Below, in pieces: positions 43,548 to 47,413 of a stretch of DNA of 47,413 nt (the first letter of the stretch is position 1; every line of letters begins with the position of its first letter). The DNA lies in contig NZ_JAHTIK010000001.1 of the NCBI RefSeq assembly GCF_025655475.1, positions 4,177,657-4,225,069 of the forward strand, in the 5' to 3' direction. The position numbers were made by a program, and so were the translations under genes. The DNA is from Kitasatospora sp. DSM 101779 (lineage in GTDB: Bacteria > Actinomycetota > Actinomycetes > Streptomycetales > Streptomycetaceae). The notes beneath the pieces are model-generated. The model ran no database searches. It saw nothing but the letters and a program-made list of their open reading frames with translations, and had not been told where the DNA came from.

Positions 43548-43907
43548 CGCGGCTCCCACCCTGTTCGGTGCGGGACGGCCCGCACGGTCTCGTCGTCGAC
43601 ACCCGGTGCGGGGCTCCGGGTGCCGGCCGCCGCCGATGCCCCGGAAAGGGCGCCGGCCGGCCGGGGAGCCGGTCGCGAGCGACCGGTTGCTGCGCGACCT
43701 TCGGGTGTTCACGTGGTGCTGAGACTACCTGTTGCCCGGTGGCCGCCCGTCCCGGCGGCCGGTGGGGTGGACACGACGTTGTACGATCCGCATTCCGGGC
43801 CGTGTGCTCGGATGCCATCCGGGCCCTGTCGCGATGACATGCGCTGTCGAACCCCCTCCGGCTGCGGGCTCGCCGCATCGTTCCCCGAAGTTTCGAAAGG
43901 CTGTGCC
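43548..43907. other. Divergent region between manB and the mannosyltransferase
   Basis: About 360 bases without a gene. It contains an 18-base palindrome CCGGTCGC/GCGACCGG (43669-43686, two-base centre) that could be an operator, and presumably both promoters, which I could not fix. Confidence 0.65.
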
Positions 43908-44675
43908 GTGACTGCCCCTGAGGAGACCACCTTCGCCGATCTCGGCAGGGTGCTGGTGATCATCCCGACCTACAACGAGGCCGAGAACATCGAGCGGATC
44001 GTCTCCCGCGTCCGCACCGCGGTCCCCGAGGTCCACGTCCTGGTCGCCGACGACAACAGCCCCGACGGCACCGGCGACCTCGCCGACAAGCTCGCCTCCG
44101 AGGACGACCACGTCCGCGTCCTGCACCGCAAGGGCAAGGAAGGCCTCGGCGCCGCCTACCTCGCCGGCTTCCGCTGGGGCATCGACCAGGGCTACACCGT
44201 CCTCGTCGAGATGGACGCCGACGGCTCCCACCAGCCCGAGGAACTCCCCCGCCTGCTCACCGCCCTGCGCGGCGCCGACCTCGTCCTCGGCTCCCGCTGG
44301 GTACCCGGCGGCAAGGTCGTCAACTGGCCCAAGTCCCGCCTGCTGCTCTCCCGCGGCGGCTCCACCTACTCCCGCCTCATGCTCGACGTCCCGATCCGCG
44401 ACGTCACCGGCGGCTACCGCGCCTTCCGCAAGGAGACCCTCCTCGGCCTCGGCATGGACGAGGTCGCCTCCGCCGGCTACTGCTTCCAGGTCGACCTCGC
44501 CTGGCGCACCGTCAAGGCCGGCTTCAAGGTCGCCGAGGTCCCGATCACCTTCGTCGAACGCGAGCACGGCGCCTCCAAGATGAGCCGCAACATCGTCGTC
44601 GAGGCCCTCTGGCGCGTCACCACCTGGGGCATCACCTCCCGCCTCGACAAGATCACCGGCAAGAACAAGAAGTAA
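43908..44675 (+). CDS. Polyprenol-phosphate mannosyltransferase (Ppm1-like, GT2)
   Basis: Transfers mannose from GDP-mannose to polyprenyl phosphate; polyprenyl-phosphomannose then serves protein O-mannosylation and GT-C enzymes. 255 residues. GT2 features: [16 protein letters not shown] near the N-terminus, DDNSPDGTG, and metal-binding [12 protein letters not shown]. No membrane segments, so it is the catalytic domain only; in mycobacteria it works with an Lnt-like partner not seen here. GTG at 43908 with GAAAGG upstream. Codon use is shifted towards C-ending codons (many CTC leucines) compared with neighbours. Alternative: dolichol-phosphate glycosyltransferase with another sugar. Confidence 0.9.
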   Translation: MTAPEETTFADLGRVLVIIPTYNEAENIERIVSRVRTAVPEVHVLVADDNSPDGTGDLADKLASEDDHVRVLHRKGKEGLGAAYLAGFRWGIDQGYTVLVEMDADGSHQPEELPRLLTALRGADLVLGSRWVPGGKVVNWPKSRLLLSRGGSTYSRLMLDVPIRDVTGGYRAFRKETLLGLGMDEVASAGYCFQVDLAWRTVKAGFKVAEVPITFVEREHGASKMSRNIVVEALWRVTTWGITSRLDKITGKNKK

Positions 44676-44693
44676 CCCTCCGGGGTGACGGGA

Positions 44694-44742
44694 GCGCCCC
44701 GTCGCGGTGCCGAGCGACTGCTCGGTGTCCGCGGCGGGGCGC
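44694..44742. terminator. Bidirectional terminator
   Basis: Long hairpin: outer 14-base stem with one mismatch (44694-44707 with 44729-44742) and an inner stem CCGAGC/GCTCGG. Between the convergent mannosyltransferase and HxlR genes. Confidence 0.8.
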
Positions 44743-44763
44743 TTCGTCGTGTCCGGGTGTGCC

Positions 44764-45126
44764 CTACGGGCAGCCGCCGGGCGGCAGCGGGGGCAGGTAG
44801 CGCTCGGCCCAGGCGCGCAGCTCGGTGAGGGCGGGGCCGAGGGCGGCGCCGGACTCGGTGAGCCGGTAGCGGACCCGCAGCGGCGGGCCCTCGTCGACCT
44901 CGCGCAGCACCAGGCCTGCCTCGCCGAGCTCGGTGAGCCGGTCGGAGAGCATCCGTTCGCTGATGCCGGGGATGGCGCGGCGCAGCTCGGAGAAGTGGCC
45001 GGGACCGTGGCTGAGCACGGCGACCACGAGCCCCGTCCAGCGCTTGCCGAGCAGGGCGAAGACCCGGGTGATGGCGGCGTCCGCCCCCGTACAGGCCGTG
45101 TGTGCCGGTGCTGTTTCCTGCGCCAT
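44764..45126 (-). CDS. HxlR/DUF24-family redox-type regulator
   Basis: 120 residues from the ATG at 45126 (MAQETAP). Winged-helix HxlR core: ALLGKRWTGLVVAVLSHGPGHFSELRRAIPGISERMLSDRL, then the wing LREVDEGPPLRVRYRLTESG. A single N-terminal Cys (Cys12 in HTACTG) is at the place of the redox-sensing Cys of YodB and HypR. Divergent from azoR, so it is likely the quinone- or electrophile-responsive repressor of azoR. A frame extension upstream to 45198 crosses the promoter and is not used. Confidence 0.9.
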   Translation of the reverse strand: MAQETAPAHTACTGADAAITRVFALLGKRWTGLVVAVLSHGPGHFSELRRAIPGISERMLSDRLTELGEAGLVLREVDEGPPLRVRYRLTESGAALGPALTELRAWAERYLPPLPPGGCP

Positions 45127-45151
45127 GTCGTCCAGGGTACTGCCCTGCGGC

Positions 45152-45214
45152 AAGTGACTGCAGAAAAGTAAGCTGCTACTGTTGTGGAAGCAACGCACTG
45201 CGCTGCAGTAACTT
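45152..45214. promoter_or_regulatory. Inverted repeat in the HxlR/azoR divergent promoter region
   Basis: AAGTGACTGCAG (45152-45163) and CTGCAGTAACTT (45203-45214), 11 of 12 pairs matching, 39 bases apart. A further AAGTAA half-site stands between them. Candidate binding sites for the HxlR dimer; azoR starts at 45234. Confidence 0.5.
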
Positions 45215-45233
45215 TCGAAATGGAGGCATCGCC

Positions 45234-45881
45234 ATGCCCACGCTGCTGCACATCGACTCGTCCGCGCTCTCCGAGGGCTCCGTCTCCCGCGAGGTCTCCG
45301 CGGCCTACCGCGAGGCCTGGGAGGCCGCCAACCCGGGTGGCACCGTGATCTACCGCGACCTGGCCGCCGAGCCCGTGCCGCACCTGGACGCCGCCGGCAT
45401 CACCTCCGCCTTCGCCCCGGCCGAGCACCGCACGCCCGAGCAGCAGCAGGCCTGGGCCCTGCGCGAGCAGCTGGTCACCGAGCTGGAGCAGGCGGACGCC
45501 GTCGTCATCGGCACCCCGATGTACAACTTCACGATCCCGTCGGCCCTCAAGGCCTGGCTCGACCAGGTGATCGTGATCGGCCGCAGCGCGGGCGAGCAGC
45601 CCTCCGCCGCCGGCACCCCGGTCACCGTGGTCGCCTCCCGCGGCGGCGCGTACGGCCCCGGCACCCCGCGGGAGAGCTTCGAGTTCGTCACCACCTACCT
45701 GGAGAAGGTGCTGACCGGCATGCTCGGCCTGGAGGTCGACTTCGTGGTGCCCGAGTTCACCCTGGCCCGGGTCAACCCCGCACTGGCCGGCTTCGCCGAG
45801 CAGGCGGACGCCTCCAAGGCGAAGGCCCTGGTGGACGCCGCGGCCCGCGCCGAGGCCGTCGGCAGCCGCGTCGCGGCCTGA
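45234..45881 (+). CDS. azoR: FMN-dependent NADH-azoreductase / quinone oxidoreductase
   Basis: Flavodoxin-like enzyme that reduces quinones (and azo dyes) by two electrons, avoiding semiquinones. 215 residues. N-terminal LLHIDSSALSEGSVSREV for FMN phosphate binding, PMYNFTIPSALKAWLDQV, and the SRGGAYGPGTP loop are the AzoR signatures. ATG at 45234 with GGAGG eight bases upstream. Controlled presumably by the divergent HxlR regulator; ends in its own terminator. Confidence 0.93.
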   Translation: MPTLLHIDSSALSEGSVSREVSAAYREAWEAANPGGTVIYRDLAAEPVPHLDAAGITSAFAPAEHRTPEQQQAWALREQLVTELEQADAVVIGTPMYNFTIPSALKAWLDQVIVIGRSAGEQPSAAGTPVTVVASRGGAYGPGTPRESFEFVTTYLEKVLTGMLGLEVDFVVPEFTLARVNPALAGFAEQADASKAKALVDAAARAEAVGSRVAA

Positions 45882-45887
45882 CGCCCC

Positions 45888-45926
45888 CGCGCCCGGGCGG
45901 CCCTCCGCTCCACCCGCCCGGGCGCG
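45888..45926 (+). terminator. Hairpin terminator after azoR
   Basis: Perfect 13-base stem (45888-45900 with 45914-45926), 13-base loop, starting six bases after the stop. Confidence 0.8.
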
Positions 45927-46010
45927 CCTGACCGGCGATCGGTACCCCCACCGACCAAGCTGGTACGAACGAGCGGCCCGCCGGGCCGCCCCGCCGACCA
46001 GGGAGCCGAT

Positions 46011-46916
46011 GTGACGCCCAACCCGCCCGACGAGACCGCCGGACCCCACCGCGCGGCCCCCGGGCCGGGCCACCCGCCGCTGGAGATCGACGTCTTCACA
46101 GGCCCGGAGAGCGCCTTCTTCGCGACCTCCGTGCTGATCATGGGCCAGGGCACCGCCATCCTGGTCGACGCCCAGCTCACCCGCAGCGCCGGCCGCGAAC
46201 TCGCCGAGTGGATCGCCGGCAAGGGCCGCCGGCTGCTCGCCATCGTGGTCACCCACCGCCACCCCGACCACTACTTCGGCGCGGAGGAGGTGCTGCGGCT
46301 CTTCCCCGAGGCCCAGCTGCTGGCCGCCCCGCCGGTGGTCGACGGGATCGCCCGCACCGCCGCCGCCAAGGTCGCCGAGTGGAAGCCCGTCTACGGCGAC
46401 GACATCCCCGACCAGCCGCTGCTGCCCGCACCGCTGCTGCCGCAGCCGCTGATGGTCGACGGCCAGCCGATCCGGGTGCTCGCCCTCGGCCAGGGCGACT
46501 GCGAGGGCTCCACCGTGGTGCACATCCCGAGCATCCGCACCGTGCTCGCCGGCGACTTCGTCTACAACGGCACCCACGTCTGGACGGCCGACACCGACGC
46601 CTACCGCCGGATCGACTGGGCGCACAACCTGGCCCGGATCGCCGACCTCGGCGCCGAACGGGTCGTCGCCGGCCACCGTGCGCCCGGCACCGACGACGAC
46701 GCCCTGCGGGTGCTCGCCTTCACCGGCGAGTACCTGCAGGACTTCGACCGCGCCCTGGCCGCCCACCCGCACGACCCCGAGGCGCTGGCCGCCGCCATGA
46801 ACGAGCGGTACGGCGCGCTCACCCTGCCCGCCATCCTCGACCTCGGCGCGGCGGCCAACACCACGCCGGCCGAGGACGCCGAGATCGTCGACGCGGAGAT
46901 CGTCGAGGAGGACTGA
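46011..46916 (+). CDS. Metallo-beta-lactamase-fold hydrolase
   Basis: 301 residues from the GTG at 46011 (AGGGAGCC upstream). The HxHxDH metal motif reads THRHPDHYFG (near residue 80); later ligands are seen in TVLAGDFVYN and VVAGHRAPG. The N-terminal 25 residues are Pro-rich. A fold used by lactonases, glyoxalases and arylsulfatases; substrate cannot be set from sequence. The C-terminus has an acidic repeat (DAEIVDAEIVEED). Not a resistance beta-lactamase on the evidence here. Confidence 0.88.
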   Translation: MTPNPPDETAGPHRAAPGPGHPPLEIDVFTGPESAFFATSVLIMGQGTAILVDAQLTRSAGRELAEWIAGKGRRLLAIVVTHRHPDHYFGAEEVLRLFPEAQLLAAPPVVDGIARTAAAKVAEWKPVYGDDIPDQPLLPAPLLPQPLMVDGQPIRVLALGQGDCEGSTVVHIPSIRTVLAGDFVYNGTHVWTADTDAYRRIDWAHNLARIADLGAERVVAGHRAPGTDDDALRVLAFTGEYLQDFDRALAAHPHDPEALAAAMNERYGALTLPAILDLGAAANTTPAEDAEIVDAEIVEED

Positions 46917-46983
46917 ACCCGCCCGCCCGCCCGCTCCCGGACGATGCTCCCCAACGGCGCGCCGCACGGCGGATACTGGCGGC

Positions 46984-47413
46984 ATGACGGTCTTCGACGT
47001 GATCGTGCCGGCCGGCGGCGCCGCGAGCCGGCTCGGCGGCGTCGACAAACCCGGACTGGACGTGGGCGGCCGCACCCTGCTCGACCGCGTGCTGGAGGCC
47101 TGCGCGGACGCCCGCACCACCGTCGTGGTCGGCCCCGTCCGCACCGTCGCCCGCACCGTGCACTGGGCCCGCGAGGAGCCGCCCGGCGGCGGCCCGGTCG
47201 CCGCCGTCGCAGCCGGCCTCGCCGGCGTGACCGCCGACCGGGTGCTGCTGCTCGCCGCCGACCTCCCCTTCCTGGACGACCGCACCGTGCACCGGCTGCT
47301 CGACGCGCTCGACGACACCAAGGCGGAGGCCGCCGTGCTGGTCGACGCGGGCGGCCGGGACCAGCCGCTCGCCGGCGCCTACCGGACGGCCGCGCTGCGC
47401 GCCTCGCTCGCCG
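46984..47413 (+). CDS. mobA: MobA-like NTP transferase, N-terminal part (cut by window edge)
   Basis: Nucleotidyltransferase of the molybdenum cofactor guanylyltransferase type; 143 residues present. N-terminal loop IVPAGGAASRLGGVDKPGLDVGG is the GTP-binding signature, and ADLPFLD is the metal-binding segment. The ATG at 46984 lies 67 bases after the metallo-hydrolase gene. The rest of the gene is beyond the right edge, so MobA versus a general MobA-like transferase cannot be settled. Confidence 0.82.
   Translation, partial: MTVFDVIVPAGGAASRLGGVDKPGLDVGGRTLLDRVLEACADARTTVVVGPVRTVARTVHWAREEPPGGGPVAAVAAGLAGVTADRVLLLAADLPFLDDRTVHRLLDALDDTKAEAAVLVDAGGRDQPLAGAYRTAALRASLA

Noticed and set aside
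46011..46916. A beta-lactam resistance gene
   Set aside because: Only the general metallo-beta-lactamase fold is visible; no signal peptide or subclass signature.
38182..47413. A biosynthetic gene cluster or genomic island
   Set aside because: The genes are single metabolic or redox functions with separate terminators; no integrase, transposase or core biosynthetic enzyme is present.
1..47413. tRNA, rRNA, CRISPR or insertion sequences
   Set aside because: No cloverleaf, rRNA segment, spaced direct-repeat array or transposase was recognised in reading the window.

Overview
This window is chromosome from a high-GC actinomycete of the family Streptomycetaceae (Streptomyces or Kitasatospora; I cannot separate the two from sequence alone). 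The evidence is the very high G+C with GTG starts on many genes, the gene order dnaA-rpmH-rnpA-yidD-yidC-jag-rsmG-parA-parB, a trxB preceded by a SigR-type promoter, a FemX-type bridge enzyme, and seven exact copies of the Streptomyces parS sequence GTTTCACGTGAAAC. The left end cuts dnaA inside its linker domain, so oriC (between dnaA and dnaN) lies just outside the window on the left.

Layout. 1-7.1 kb: the 5' part of dnaA (minus), then, divergent from it, rpmH-rnpA-yidD-yidC-jag, rsmG, and parA-parB. 7.2-18.5 kb: an acetyltransferase gene, then a minus-strand block read as DUF6049-type membrane protein, murJ, pseudokinase/ectodomain protein, ECF sigma factor (sigM type), zinc-finger anti-sigma factor, trxB, trxA. 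This parallels the mycobacterial parB-to-pcnA region, but the pseudokinase that is fused to MurJ in Mycobacterium is a separate gene here. 18.7-25.2 kb: tRNA CCA-adding enzyme, an ORF6N/Rha-like protein, a Pro/Gly/Tyr-repeat membrane protein, an MFS transporter, inositol-phosphate synthase and a PadR regulator. 25.6-32.6 kb: a class A penicillin-binding protein, a GT87-type membrane glycosyltransferase, an alanine racemase-like protein paired with femX, and a small membrane protein. 32.9-38.2 kb: rpsF-ssb-rpsR-rplI, a MATE exporter, and dnaB preceded by a regular array of DnaA boxes. 38.2-47.4 kb: a more accessory stretch with a DHFR-like reductase, an HD protein, a quinone oxidoreductase, manA and manB, a polyprenol-phosphate mannosyltransferase, a divergent HxlR/azoR pair, a metallo-beta-lactamase-fold protein, and the start of a MobA-like gene.

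The genes fall into four working groups: replication and segregation (dnaA, parAB with parS, ssb, dnaB), ribosome and membrane biogenesis (rpmH, rnpA, yidC/D, ribosomal proteins), peptidoglycan assembly (murJ with its pseudokinase, the PBP, femX), and thiol/quinone redox defence (trxBA, azoR, quinone oxidoreductase). Most transcription units end in clear GC-rich hairpins, which are listed. I saw no tRNA or rRNA gene, insertion sequence, prophage or CRISPR array. The most striking unexplained signals are the phased DnaA-box array directly upstream of the dnaB promoter, the two parS sites written into the coding end of the sigma factor, the split MurJ/pseudokinase pair, and several palindromic operators at single regulated genes (MATE, padR, azoR).
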